This document shows, piece by piece, positions 33,815 to 45,800 of a stretch of DNA of 64,000 nt. A program made the position numbers and the translations under genes. Origin of the DNA: Agrypnia vestita (Eukaryota; Arthropoda; Insecta; Trichoptera; Phryganeidae); assembly GCA_016648135.1 (NCBI GenBank), contig JADDOH010011063.1, positions 62,001-126,000 of the forward strand, written 5' to 3'. The notes under the pieces were generated by a model. The model was not told the DNA's origin. It saw nothing but the letters and a program-made list of their open reading frames with translations, and ran no database searches. The stretch's first letter is position 1. Each line of letters begins with the position of its first letter.

Positions 33815-34345
33815 TTGAGTGACCCCACTCGTGGCTGTTTCCGTGTCGCCGTCCAGCTTTGTCCACACGGAGAGGTTGAACGCAAATCTTATCAGAGTCT
33901 CAAGGTAGTCAGTGGCGACGGATGCAATCTATTTTCATTTACTTTTCTTAGTTCTAGTTTAAAAGCTGACATAAAACATGACAACTTCCTGGATCCAAAT
34001 GTACTTATGAATGGAAATGCCTTTGATGAAACAAATGTTAAAAGTGGTGCTATATTGACGAGTAACGAGCTTTTTTCTGAAGGTCGGTGTTCAGATATAA
34101 TGAAACAGATGAATTCTTCAAAAGCAGTTGTACATTTTGATTATGCGCGTAACAAAGATAAAATTATCGGCAGTTTGATGAAGGATATTTCCACAGCAAC
34201 AGATTTAATGAGATCCCCGAATATTGTCATCTTGCAGGTTATCATCACCAGAATGATAATGTTGTGCGTATGTTTATATCTCCAGAGCGTTGTCAGCTTT
34301 TCGCCGCTAGTTTTGTTTTCCAGGTGGCGCAACAAAATATCATGA
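33815..34345 (+). other. 176-codon ORF inside the SamDC 3' UTR
   Basis: An ATG-initiated ORF of 176 codons starts 84 bases after the SamDC stop, on the same strand and in a different frame (MSDPTRGCFRVAVQLCPHGE at its start). The middle is polar, rich in Ser, Asp, Asn and Lys, and the last 25-30 residues are hydrophobic. I recognise no domain. It could be a chance ORF, a second cistron, or an alternative last exon, since a candidate gttatc donor occurs near 34238. I do not call it a gene. Confidence 0.25.
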
Positions 34346-35125
34346 GGATCGCTGTAGAGTGCAAACGTTCAGTGTTGGTACAAGCAAACAGGAGATTCAT
34401 ACTTGAGCAAAGGTTCTTATTACAAGCCGCAGTCCATCTGCCTCTTATTCCGTTTCTACTTTTTCACCAACATTGACGATTGCGCTACTTTTTTTGGAAT
34501 GTTTATTTTCCTTTGCGAATCATTTTATCCCCGATGATTTGAATATGTTGTGGATAAATTGTCGAGTGCAGTGGCCGATGCACAAGGTGCGCACGACCAT
34601 ACGGGATGTACTGATCTAGTGCGGTATGAATGCCTTAGTAGAAAATTATTTTTCCCGTCTTTTAGAAAAACGAAATTTGTAATTGAGAATTTATGACAGT
34701 TTTATTAATCTTTTAAGAATTATTGTAAATTTGTACTCCTTTTATATTCTATCGCATTCATACGTGGCGTGTTATCGGTAGATGTGTTGTCTTCAAAAAA
34801 ACAAATCCAGTTGGAACACATGTTTAACGATATAGCATTTACAAAAATTTTATATATGGAGAACAAATGTCATATATTATTGTTAATCATTTATCAAAGA
34901 ATTTAATACTTCCGTTTGTTTGTGGCAGGACCTCTAGCTCCATACACAGACATGTACGGGTCCAATACCCTTAATTAGTTTTTAAATGTTTATTAATGTA
35001 ACAAACATTGTGTAGAACTTGCCGTCTCATACAATTATTGATAATCTCATGAATCTCGTCAGCTTAAAGTTGGCAGCGGTGTTCAAAATGTTCCATTCCA
35101 GTCAGTGTGATTTAGAATTATTTTT

Positions 35126-35131
35126 AATAAA
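35126..35131 (+). promoter_or_regulatory. Proximal polyadenylation signal, SamDC
   Basis: AATAAA, about 1.4 kb downstream of the SamDC stop. Confidence 0.4.
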
Positions 35132-35328
35132 TGTTTGTTTTAAAAAATATTTTAATCAATTTGAAATTAAATTTATTACAAAATAGTTGAATAATAATCT
35201 CACTATGGCGTGCAGTGTCAGACGTAAGGGCGGTGCTTGGTGCGTAAATTTGGCGACATCAGCGTACTCGAAGGTAGCATATTATAGTATCTGTTTACTT
35301 ATAAATCCATGTAAAACTATTGAAGTTT

Positions 35329-35334
35329 AATAAA
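35329..35334 (+). promoter_or_regulatory. Distal polyadenylation signal, SamDC
   Basis: AATAAA followed by TTTTATTGTTTT-like sequence within 30 bases; the most likely mRNA end. Confidence 0.45.
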
Positions 35335-35380
35335 TGTCTAAATACAACATTTTATTGTTTTATTTCATATATAGGTATAT

Positions 35381-35408
35381 AAAAATATATATATATATAT
35401 ATATATTT
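35381..35408. repeat. (AT)n microsatellite
   Basis: Run of at dinucleotides. Confidence 0.8.
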
Positions 35409-35849
35409 TTAAATTAGGTTAGGTCACACTTGACACTAGAAAGTCAATGGTAGCAGATTAACCTGTTTTGTGTGATGAAATCGAAAGACCAATTTATATC
35501 AATATATATATACAGTAATCTCTCAGTATTCATGAGGGATGCGTCCCTATAAAATGCCGCAAACACCAAGACTGTATATACAGATGTTTCGGAGAATCAT
35601 GTTGAGATGAATCACAAAAAAAACATTTTCTCACTATATTTTGATACATAAACTTAACTACATATACATATTTGATATATAAACATAAACTTAACAAAAT
35701 AAAAACAAACAACAATTAAGATTTATCTAAATACTTATAACTTCCTGATACAACATCATTAGTTTATCAAATTCTCACTTAAATTTAATTGGTTTATTGA
35801 TTACGGGATCTAATAACTTTATCTGTTAAATGATTTGCCAATGAAAAAA

Positions 35850-36400
35850 TCCGGTCAGTTCAGTTTTTTTAATGTGTTTTTCATTGTCATTTCGATATCT
35901 TCAATTTCCTTTGGGCCTGCCACCGCAAATGCCCGTTCACTAAACTTAGTCTTCTGGTAGTGGATGGTCGGTTCTACAACCCTTCCTGCAGCTGAAGTAG
36001 TGGCATAGTTTGTCTACTATTTAAGTCGTTTGGGATGCTGATCTCTTGAAGATACAGAGGCGCCATATAGTGTGTCGCCTTGTACACGTACCAACACAAC
36101 TTAAACTCGACTTTTTAAAAACTCTTCGGAAAACGAAGCCAATGTAGTTCACGCATAAGGGATGTTATGTGCGAGAATTTTGATACTCCATATACTATTC
36201 TTGCTGCCGCATTAAGAATGGACTATAGTCTATTCAGCTAGATTTTTGGAAGTCCAGAATAAATGCTATTACAGTAGTCCACACGTGACACCACAAATGC
36301 ATTTATGAGTAAACGGGCGGCTTTAGGGGGAAATACATACTTTTAATCTGTCACAGTCGATAAAAGCATGCACTGACAGTTTTACTTATTTGTGTATTCA
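35850..36400 (-). pseudogene. Decayed L2/CR1-like reverse transcriptase C-terminus
   Basis: The minus-strand frames read LLINAFVVSRVDYCNSIYSG, LNAAARIVYGVSKFSH, ITSLMRELHWL, EFKLCWYVYKATHYMAPLYL and KFSERAFAVAGPK in order. These are the conserved 'DYCNS', 'NAAARI', 'LHWLP' and 'ERAFxVAGPK' blocks that follow the RT domain in L2/CR1-type elements. In-frame stops and frameshifts show it is dead. It is the only recognisable coding remnant between SamDC and the minus-strand gene. Confidence 0.85.
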
Positions 36401-36833
36401 TGGAGAGATCCGAATCATGTGCACGCCCAACAACTCAACTGCAGATTTAGCATTCGCAGACATTAATTCTTATATTAGGTATGTAACTATCGAGCATATA
36501 AAATTTGTTTTGTCATTGCTTACGGCATACGTTGGATAGTTTTTCATTGACAAATTATTTTCGAAATGGCGGAGTTATAACTTATCCCGCAAAGGTCTTT
36601 CTGTATTGTATGCTTCATCATAGATAATGTTATTGGTAAGATGTGTGCAAAATTTCAACAAAACAGGCCTACTTATTTTTGAGAAATTTTAAATAATTTT
36701 TCTCCGGAAGAGGGAGTTCCGAGAAAACGAAAAAGAATAATAAAATTTGTTTAAAAATTCACAGATATAACATAGCCAATTTTTGAATGAGTGATGGCTC
36801 AAATTATTTCTTAGAACTTCAAGTTATAAGATA

Positions 36834-37312
36834 CTAGCTGTTCGTACCCGGCGTTGCACGTGTTAAGGATTAAGTAAAAAATAAGTTTGTGAGGGAAAAC
36901 AAAGGTTTCCCTGTTTTCTAAAAAACAATGCTTCCATTTAATGTTAACATAAGTTATTGTAACATAACTGTAATACTTAGATAATATATGGTACCGCAGA
37001 CTTTTTTGTAGATATTAATGTCCTCTATAAAACTGTTGTACATCACTTTGCTCTATTGTCAACAATTTCCGCAGCGTACAAGGTAAAAGTTTTTTTTTGG
37101 TATTTTTTTCACACGTTGGGTTACATTATCGAAGTTTTCATATGGATCTCTAACATTTAAAAAAATATTCTATAGCCTATGTTCATCAGGGATAATGTGG
37201 GATTCTAAATGTGAAAGAATTTTTCATATCGGTCCAGTAGTTTCTGAGTCTATTCAATTCAAACACACAATCAAATCTTTCCTCTTTATAATATTAGTAT
37301 AGATAAGTATAA
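36834..37312 (+). repeat. Dispersed element of 'ACTAGCTGTTCGTACCCGGC' type
   Basis: Begins ATACTAGCTGTTCGTACCCG and ends 'atcggtccagtagtttctga' plus 'tataatattagtatagat', the ends of a widespread insect non-LTR/SINE-type 3' region as I recall it. No ORF. Confidence 0.55.
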
Positions 37313-37779
37313 GTAAAAAATAGTATAGTGTAGTATTAAAAAAAAAGATTTTTTTCAAAATCTCAAGGTAGTGTATAACCCCTTAATATGGAATTTCCTT
37401 CCCCGTTGATTGCCTGATTTCTTATTCTCTTCTAATAGGTAGCCATCAAAGTGTTTGATCCATTTCACATACAGTATTTGGAGAAAGAAACAATACAACA
37501 TTCATTTCCAGGTTTAAATTCTGCAGAGAATTTGGCATATAAAAGTAAATATGTAATACTCTTTTTTCCAAAAGCTTTTTTTTATTTTTTAACAGACCGT
37601 CAATAGGTCATTATTGACCCTAAAAGATGGTCCTAGAGAGACATACATATATTTTTTGGACATTTTGAATGTCATATAATTACACAATACACTTTTCTAA
37701 ATTAATGATAAATAAATAATCTAATAGTAAATAAATAAGCTTCTTTATCTACGACCTTCAAGTTCCCCCAGTAACAGTA

Positions 37780-38710
37780 TAATAAAGTAACAATATTTTG
37801 TCTCGGCAGTGTCCTTAAAATAATTACCTACGGCCGCTTGGTAGGTAGGTAATTATTTTAACACGCACCAGGGCTTGCCCATTGACTGTCTCTCTTGGGT
37901 TAGGTATGTTTCATTAAATATTACTGCAAATTTTGTTTTAATTTTAACTATTTCTACTTGGGTTTTATATCAAGTTTCAAAAGAGATTGTATGTGAGTTA
38001 GTATGGAGGGAATGGAATAAAAATTTCTTAATAAAAATGCATTTTTGGTTTTTTGCTCAGTTTAATAAATCAAAAACATTTTTAAATTCTAGGAAGTAAT
38101 TAAATGATTTATATAAGGAAGACCAACAGCAACAAATAAAAAAGGATCACAAATTACATATTTAGAAATACAGGTAGCCAATTACAGGTCTCCACTTGCA
38201 GAAATATTATATAAGTTAAAAACAAACATGTGAATAAGTAACACAAAGTGATTTTAAATTGAACGAACAAGAAAAATAATTATATAAGACTAATACAAAG
38301 ATATAAGACTAAACAGAACCAAAAAAAATAAATTATATTATGACTTATTTATGAAAGCATAACATAAAAAATATTTTAAAATAAAGAATAATATTTCAAT
38401 TTATTTTTTGTGGCAGAAATAACCATGGGGATTTTGAAAGAATAACATACAAATAATAAAAATGACACATTTATCACGAGTAGTTACAAATTATTTTTTA
38501 TTAGTTACAAATATTTTTTATTAGAGAAATATTTGCGCCTCGTTTGGGATATGCTAAAAGCTTTGTTATAGAATTTCAGAGTGTAAAAAATTCTCAGGAG
38601 CATCTCACACTGGTTGCGTCCATGCGTTACTGCAACCCTGCGCCAACTGATTTGATGAGATTTCGAAAGGCATCGTTTTAGCTGTTTGTATGAAGACGTA
38701 ATACTTTTAC
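37780..38710. repeat. Dispersed repeat, copy 2, split
   Basis: 37780-37900 and 38575-38710 match consecutive parts of 8036-8330. Between them lie about 670 AT-rich bases. A hairpin at 37814-37860 (TTAAAATAATTACCTAC against its inverse) sits in the first part. Confidence 0.55.
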
Positions 38711-39229
38711 CTACTTCATTCAATAGTATAATAAATAGTAAAAAAAAAAAATTATTGAACCATCCATTACTCACTTGAAAATAGCATCAGCAGAATCTTG
38801 TAGTACAGATTCATCATTTCATACAAAATGTTTTTTTATTATTGATTTCTGTGCAGAACAAATGATCAAACCATGCCAGTCTCAGTAAGAGAATCTGTAT
38901 TGAGACAGGCTAACAACAAAAAAAGGAGTATGAAATAGTTACATAATCACATAATAGTCAAGGACTTCAGTTACAGGTGAGAGTTGAGTACATAGAAGAA
39001 TATGCCTTTAATTTTAGAATAGTAGTCCAACAATCTTTTGTTGCCAGATTTTGTTGATTTTGGCAGAATTTAAGACATGTTTACAGAATTTTCTGTGTTC
39101 TTAAACATCACATAGATGGCATCTCTTACGAAATGATTTAAGATAGCTTCGCGATGGAATATGTATATCCTTTTTCTTGGTGTTAATGATGATTTCATGT
39201 TCTAAAATCACAACATTCTAATTTACAAG

Positions 39230-39520
39230 TCAAGGAGATTCCCACGACATCATTTTTTCATAAATATCTCTGCCTGAGTATTTTACTATCGGGGTGTATT
39301 TAATCTTCAGAGGCGCCGGCAGAATCGGTTTATCTAATTCAACTTTGTCTTCGTAAAAATCATCTAGACAGGGCTCAATGTCTTTAGGCACCTTGGAGAT
39401 ATAACTGGGGACTGAAGATTTTTTACGTACTCTTGAAGCGATGTCGGAATCAGAAATATTCAAAGCAACAAGATCTCGGTATATTTTATCATTGAAGTGA
39501 AAATTTAATTTCTTCGATAT
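39230..39520 (-). CDS. Unrecognised gene, exon 2
   Basis: Begins ISKKLNFHFNDK after a T-rich acceptor (TTTCATTTCAG) and ends MMSWESP with TGA at 39232-39230. Confidence 0.7.
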   Translation of the reverse strand: MSKKLNFHFNDKIYRDLVALNISDSDIASRVRKKSSVPSYISKVPKDIEPCLDDFYEDKVELDKPILPAPLKIKYTPIVKYSGRDIYEKMMSWESP

Positions 39521-41340
39521 CTGAAATGAAAAAAATATATATATAACTACATACATAAATTTCCAATAAATATTCTTTTTAATTCAAATCAGAAACAAAA
39601 ACAAAAAGCTTTGTTTCCAAGCTGCATTTTTTCCACATATAAACGATTCAAAGGAAGAAAGAGGTGGTCCATGGCGGTGTTTTATGGGATGCTCAACATA
39701 GATTTTGTAAGTTGTTTCATTATTCACTGCCATAACAAGGTGACTAACCAAGAAAAACTGCTGAGTCGCAAATGTTTATGAAAAAATTGAGCACTGACTT
39801 GACTTCACCATGGATGCAAAAAGGACTGGATGCCCCATTTTTTTAACATTCCTTACGAGACTATATCACAGTTATACTTCAAATTAGGCCACAGACATCC
39901 ACAAAGACCACCAATGATAAGACAGAATCAAAGAAACGTCGCTACTGTAGGTGTTATACCTATAAAAAAAGTGACTGATCAAAACACAGCGCTTCAAATG
40001 CAAAAAATCCAAATGCGGCGAACACAATGTTGATGTGTATCTAAACTATTATGTTATCTATAATCTAAACCAGGGTTCGAAAAAATTCGATTTTTATAAT
40101 AAAAATCAAAAAATCAGATTTTTTGATATATATCAAAAATTGGATATATATCCAAACTTTTTTTCTCCTTTTTTGCACATGTCGATTGATACAAAGTCGA
40201 AATAATTAGGAAATTTATTTTTTTATTTTGTTTATGAATTATTATTTATTAAATAAATAAATTGCATACTGAAAAAAGTTTATACATGCAATTATTATAT
40301 ATAAGTTATAAAAGTTGCTCTTTCTAATGCAGTGTTATGGGTGTTCGTTTCTTTGTGTGAAATAAAAAACGGATTATATGCAACAAATTAAACTAAAAAA
40401 TAAGTGTAGCATAATTTAAAATACAACTAGCAACATCTAGTAAAGACTGCAGGTATTTAAAAAAACAACCAGTAGCATTTTTGAAAATACAACTAGCGCC
40501 ATCTATTAACATTTGCAGAAAGTTTTCTTGGATATGTATCAAAAATAAAAATCGAGCCATAAATATTGTAATATATATCCGCGGATATATATCTTCAAAC
40601 CCTGATCTAAACTGCTTATAAAGTCTGAATAACACAGTAAAATTGTTTTATAATTGTTAATAGTTGATTAGTTTATCGTAAAACAACAAAAAATAGTTGA
40701 TTTTGATTTTATTTTTTCAGTGCAAGAAAAAACCGAGAGGATCTCAATTATTTGTGCCATTTTTTGTGTCTACTTATAGTTAATAGTTTGAAGTTTAAAT
40801 TTTAAAAAATACAAATTTTCGCTTTTTTATTTCTGAAGTCTAATTTAAATAAATCTGTTAAAAATAGTAGTAGAAGTAGTAAAATATAATGAATTATACT
40901 TATTTTTATTCTTGCACGTCATTTCGACGTATGATTGGGCTTTATGCCTCGAAAAATATGATTGGGCTCTAGGGTTAAACAAAATTATTTGGATATTACA
41001 AAGTACATACCTTTTTTTCAGCAACAATTCTACTGGCACTATCCACATCATTTAAATTATCACATTTCTTATGAACCATTTCTTCCACTCTCTTTATCTG
41101 TTTTAAAATTATTTTAGAAGAGTGAAGACCGGGATCTGCATAATCTTTAGTCGAGGATTTTGTTTTTAACTTTTCACTCGATTTACTCGATCCCGCTTGC
41201 GGCCTTTCAGTCGAGAATATGGATTCTGAATTTTGTGCACAAATTTTACCCGTCACTTTATTAATTCTTTGATCGACATCACGCACTAAAACTTTTTTAG
41301 ATTTACCACTACCTCCAGAGGACAACATAATGTTGATCAA
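39230..41340 (-). CDS. Unrecognised two-exon gene, about 206 residues
   Basis: Exon 1 is 41340-41011 and exon 2 is 39520-39230, both on the minus strand. The junction is AAG|GTATGT ... TTTCAG|ATA, phase 0 on both sides, so the ORF is continuous: 110 plus 96 residues. Two in-frame ATGs exist (41340 and 41328); the second, giving MLSSGGSGKSKK, may be the real start. Residues 1-70 are Ser/Lys-rich and probably disordered. Residues 75-120 (IILKQIKRVEEMVHKK region) look helical and may form a short coiled coil. The C-terminal half has NFHFNDKIYRDL, RVRKKSSVPSYISKVPKD and ends KYSGRDIYEKMMSWESP. There is no signal peptide or membrane segment. It is divergent from ASCC2, 1.5 kb away. I recognise no family. 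The splice signals, frame continuity and non-repetitive composition make it a likely real gene. Confidence 0.7.
40071..40604. mobile_element. hAT-like element, 534 bp, perfect 8-bp target duplication
   Basis: CAGGGTTCGAA at the left and TTCAAACCCTG at the right are inverted, bordered by ATCTAAAC on both sides (40063-40070, 40605-40612). The interior has gatatatatc-type palindromes and 'aactagc(a/g)ccatct' repeats. It sits in the intron of the unrecognised gene. Confidence 0.85.
41011..41340 (-). CDS. Unrecognised gene, exon 1
   Basis: Encodes the Ser/Lys-rich N-terminus and the start of a helical region, ending ...SRIVAEKK at a gtatgt donor (41010 downward). Confidence 0.68.
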
Positions 41341-41822
41341 TATTTCGGAAGTAAGTTTGTATTGTAAATTGTCGTGTATGAGTTTTTAATGAAGACAACA
41401 ACGAGCCATGAGCCTAACCCACAGAATATAGACCAAAAGCCTAACCGCGATCAGTTTCAAACTTCAAAAATGTTTTATTTTGACAATTACATTCACACTA
41501 TTTTATTATCTTGTCTATGATTGACACTCGCACCAGTCGTAGGTCGCGTACATATTTTTATTATCTACCACATTTTTATATAAATAAGGCCAGTAGTTTT
41601 AAGTTTATTTTTGTAAAAATCATTGACAGCACCGCCGCGCCGCTGCCTTGCCTAAATAGTAAAGTTTAGAGTAGACCATAAGTTTTTGCACTTTTTGAAT
41701 CGAAGAAAGGACAGGCGGGTGACAGCGCGGGAATTTGGTCGTTGGAAATTTAGTCGTAATGGATCACTTCATGGGAGAACGGCGCGCGTCTTGTGTAGAG
41801 CAGTTATATTGGAACAACCATT

Positions 41823-42536
41823 GAACAACGATTCTTATGTGATTGTTCTGCGCTCATTATTGATTACACTATGATTAGTATGAATCAAAGTCTGAGTGTT
41901 AATTTAATTAAACGTGGCTTAGGAAGTTAAGTTGTAAGTTATAACTTATTGACGTGAAAAGAGAATTAAATAAAAATTATTTAATTCCCTTTTTACGTAA
42001 AAAAAGAATTAAATAAAAATAATTCAGATATATTGTACTTTAAAGTTTACTATTGCCTCGCTTTAGCCGAAAACATCTCCACAAAGCATTCTGAATTCAT
42101 CGACTGCACAATTATTTTGGATTTATTCGTGAAGAGCTAATTCTATGGTCGCAATGGATCTTTAGAGAAAGTTCGAAGTTCGTGGTATGAGAAAGTGGTT
42201 TGATTGTTTAAGATTTATTTCTCACAGGAGTTAGGTTCCGGGAGCAAATAAAGATGTCAGTAATATGAGGAATAAATAAACTTTTGACTCGCGTAACGCT
42301 AGTCCACCAGATATTATGGTAAAGACCTGACTGGTGTGGTACAGTCCGTCTCCCCTGCACGACATTCTTTACCGCCACAGATCAAATGGACTAACTCGCC
42401 TTCAGCGTAAGAAAGTATTATAAAAACAATAATTCTTATGTGATTGTTCAGCGTTTGTTTCTCGTTCACTAATGATTATATTTTGAATCAATGTTCGGGT
42501 GGACATTTAATTAAATCGTGAGTTAAGAAGTTCAAG
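41823..42536. repeat. Direct repeat pair about 600 bp apart
   Basis: 41823-41938 and 42424-42536 share 'attcttatgtgattgttc', 'tgaatca', and 'catttaattaaa(t)cgtg'-like blocks in the same order, diverged. Confidence 0.6.
42008..42146. repeat. Dispersed repeat shared with 60010-60160
   Basis: Both contain 'acatctccacaaagcattct', 'attttggattta' and 'cgtgaagagctaatt'. Confidence 0.7.
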
Positions 42537-42840
42537 GATTCACCGGATTCAATGCTATAATACCCGTTTTCCAGAAATAACAAATCTCCTACCTATTCTT
42601 ATTTTATACTGTTTTATTTTTATACCACGTTGCTTGTTATCGTATGGTGTATGGTAACATTAAAATTATACCGTACAATTTTTGACAGATGATAATATTC
42701 ATATGTGATTCAAGTCAAGGAGTCAAGTAATTTTTGGATTTTTGATATTTTTGTTCTCAATGTATTAAGTTCGAATGATATTGATACAACTGCTGAACCA
42801 GTTTTTTCCAAGTGTTATCTAAATTATGACAATTGTCATA

Positions 42841-42864
42841 ATGGCTGCAGCAAAGATATTCACC
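42841..42864 (+). CDS. ASCC2: ASCC2 exon 1 (start uncertain)
   Basis: ATG at 42841 in the context cataATGgct encodes MAAAKIFT before a gttagt donor at 42865. The upstream in-frame ATG at 42826 is in a poorer context. The exon is tiny and rests on frame, splice sites and position only. Confidence 0.55.
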
Positions 42865-45800
42865 GTTAGTTGTTTTTCGTTTTAAATGTACCTAGTAACG
42901 CAAAGATGAGCCATATTGCTATAAAATATTAGATAATGAGAGAATTTTATGTTCAACAATTTTTCAATTGCAGAATCCGAACAAGGTTGCCGTTGAAAAT
43001 TTAAAGTTATCTGTAAGCAATGACGGCGTTATCAGAACAGTGCCAGCTATTGTAAGTGCCTTTAAGTTTTATCATCCTTACCTAGATTTATAATTTTTGC
43101 CTTCCTTGTTTAGATTTATGATTTTCATATCTAATGTCATATGCAAATTTGTAACCAATTTGGTTTTTCTGCTTGGTTAGGGCCGGTTGTTTCAAGTTGG
43201 ATTAAAGTAAGCGTTCTTTTAAAGCATAGATTTTTACGTTCTCCACCAATCAGACGATCCGTTTTCGTAAAAATCTATGCTTTGATCGACCGCTTACTTT
43301 GATCGAACTTGAAACAACCGGGCCTTATACGAATGATAAACAATCCATGTGAGCTTTTTGTTTGATTGGCGTCCAGTGGACAGTGCGTTTAACTCACATT
43401 CATATTGACACTCTTGAGATTTCCTGGTTACCAGGCCAATATGTTGATTTTTTATTTATTAAAAATATGAAACCTGGGAGAGTTATAAATGATAACATTT
43501 TTATCACATCGTAGAAGGAAAAAGATAGGATATATTTGAATGTTTATTTGTGTTTGTCACATCTAAGATTACCTTAATATATTTGTCACTTCTTTTTTTA
43601 ATTTATCAATGCACCAATAGCTGCCCAGTGGCCAGTACAGCTGTTAGCCAATTACAAACATCAAAGGCTGCATAGTGGGCACTAATGGCTACTATCAGTT
43701 GCGTAGTGACCAGCACAGCTGCCCGCAGAGCCTAGCAGAACCGGCGACGGCCGATTGCTTAACTGCTAGTATATATATACAGTATTACAGTAACAAGTAT
43801 AGATTAGTAATTATTTATCGACGTAGATTAATATAAAATCTTTTTTCAGGATGTACATTGGGTGGAGAAGCGAGACCTTACCATCTTCACACCAGCCCCA
43901 AGCAGTTCTGCAGTTGCACTCGGAGAGCTGAAGATATGGCAAGATAATATGCAGTGTTTCTTAGATGATCTCAAGTGGCTACTCACCCTTCAGTATCATA
44001 AGTAATTATGTTTTTGTTGTACCTCAGGTCTTTCTGGCATAGTAAAATATAATTATTTTTGTAGTAGGCAAGATTTGTAAAAATTTTTAAATTCTTAGAT
44101 CATCTAATGTAAATACAATGGTACTCAGGTTTAACATTATTAAATTTTACATTTTCCTGCAATTAATATCAAAATTTACTAACCTTGTTTCAGTTTAATT
44201 AACGTATATTATAGATATCTCACAGAGACAAAACTGTATTTCTTATGGGAAAGTAGGTATAGAAGTCATTTGGGTGTACATAGGACTTGTGACCTATCTT
44301 ATGGTTGGCTTACACAATGTAACATTCGCCATTTCCACCCATGATAGAATACACCATGCTTATTCATTTTTTGGAAGTTGTATATATGTTCAAATTGTGT
44401 GGAAAGCTTTCACATATGAGTTGTAACCGTGAAAGCTTTCCACACAATTTGAACATATATACAACTTCCAAAAAATGAATAAGCATGGTGTATTCTATCA
44501 TGGGTGGAAATGGCGAATGTTACATTGTGTAAAGTTTTCACTTAAGCCAACCATAAGATAGGTCATAAGTCCTATGTACACCCAAATGACTTCTATACCT
44601 ACTTTCCCATAAGAAATACAGTTTCGTCTCTGTGAGATGTCTATAATATACGTTAATTGATTAATAATGTCTCTGTGACATAAATCCAGCACTGTTCTGA
44701 AAGATTTGAACAAACTCAAAATATTCTGACTTGTTTCAGTTTGTTACAATTTCCATGATAAATTACCTGCAGTATACGATACAGAAAATGAAGTAGCTTG
44801 CATTTCGCGCGCTTTCCAAGTAAAATATATCAAACAGTCAGCAATAAAACTGCAATTTTATTGTTCCTTTATTATATATTATATTTTTTAGATTTTGGTC
44901 TAACATTGTGTACTATCCCTCGTGTATGGATATGCTGGTATCATTTCTACAAGAAGCCTTCCCACCATACCTCCCACCGCACCCGGACAATGCCGTTATG
45001 AATCTGTACAGCGATGCATATAGGAAAGTTCTTACCATTTTTAGCAGATTAGTAACAAATAAAGAATCTGAGGTATGTACTTCGCATTTCTATACACCCA
45101 CTCCTCGTTTATTGACCAGATTATGTTGTTCTGGAATAGAAATAGACGATAGAAAGAATTGGTTATAAGTGTTTAAATGCCAGGGGCTTTAAAAAAATGA
45201 TTTAACACACATGTTAATGCCAGGTTTCAATACAACTTCATAAGGTTTAATTGTCTATAAAATGCTGGGCAGCAAATTGACTTTAAATATACATCACTGA
45301 AAATAGTGTTAAATCCTATCTCTGCAAGGTCGAAAAGTGAGTGTAATCACGCACATGGTTTGGTGCATAAACACACTCATGGTATTTAAAGGGTTGAATA
45401 AAATTTTTTTTTAATGAACAATTTAAATTTCTATAATTTATGCATGTTATCAATCAGTACTTTCTTGCTGACTGAATATGTGCACTGTAAATTAAGAGGG
45501 TGCTCCCCGACATCACAAACATAATTCAACACCGTTGGCGCTAAAGGTAGACACAAGCATGATGTCTCTTCCCTGTTGATAATGATAGGACGCAGATATT
45601 TGATGATTCTTATACAGAAAGCGTAGTGTTAAGGCGTACGATAACGGTCATAAGTGTGAATGGTCATTAAGCAAGATGGTCATTAAGTGAGGAGTGACTG
45701 TACTTGAGAAAGTCACATATTAATTTCTCTGGAAGACTAACTTAAAATAACATTAATTTTTTATTTCAGATTGAATGGATGAGCGCTTCCTATTTAGGTC

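Larger units (their letters stand above)
33731..35350 (+). other. SamDC: SamDC 3' UTR (inferred)
   Basis: The sequence from the stop to a pair of AATAAA signals (35126-35131 and 35329-35334) is the likely 3' UTR, about 1.6 kb. The first 150 bases are GC-rich like the exons and the rest becomes AT-rich. It contains a long ORF at 33815-34345. The end is inferred from the second signal, not observed. Confidence 0.5.
41341..42840. promoter_or_regulatory. Divergent intergenic region between the unrecognised gene and ASCC2
   Basis: About 1.5 kb separates the two start codons, so both promoters should lie here. I see no clear TATA box near either start. The interval holds a direct repeat pair (41823-41938 and 42424-42536), a hairpin at 41950-42000 and a dispersed repeat at 42008-42146 also found at 60010-60160. 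Confidence 0.4.

Noticed and set aside
39830..40033. 67-codon ORF in the intron of the unrecognised gene
   Set aside because: Low-complexity polar sequence, no splice link in phase to either exon that I could justify, no family.
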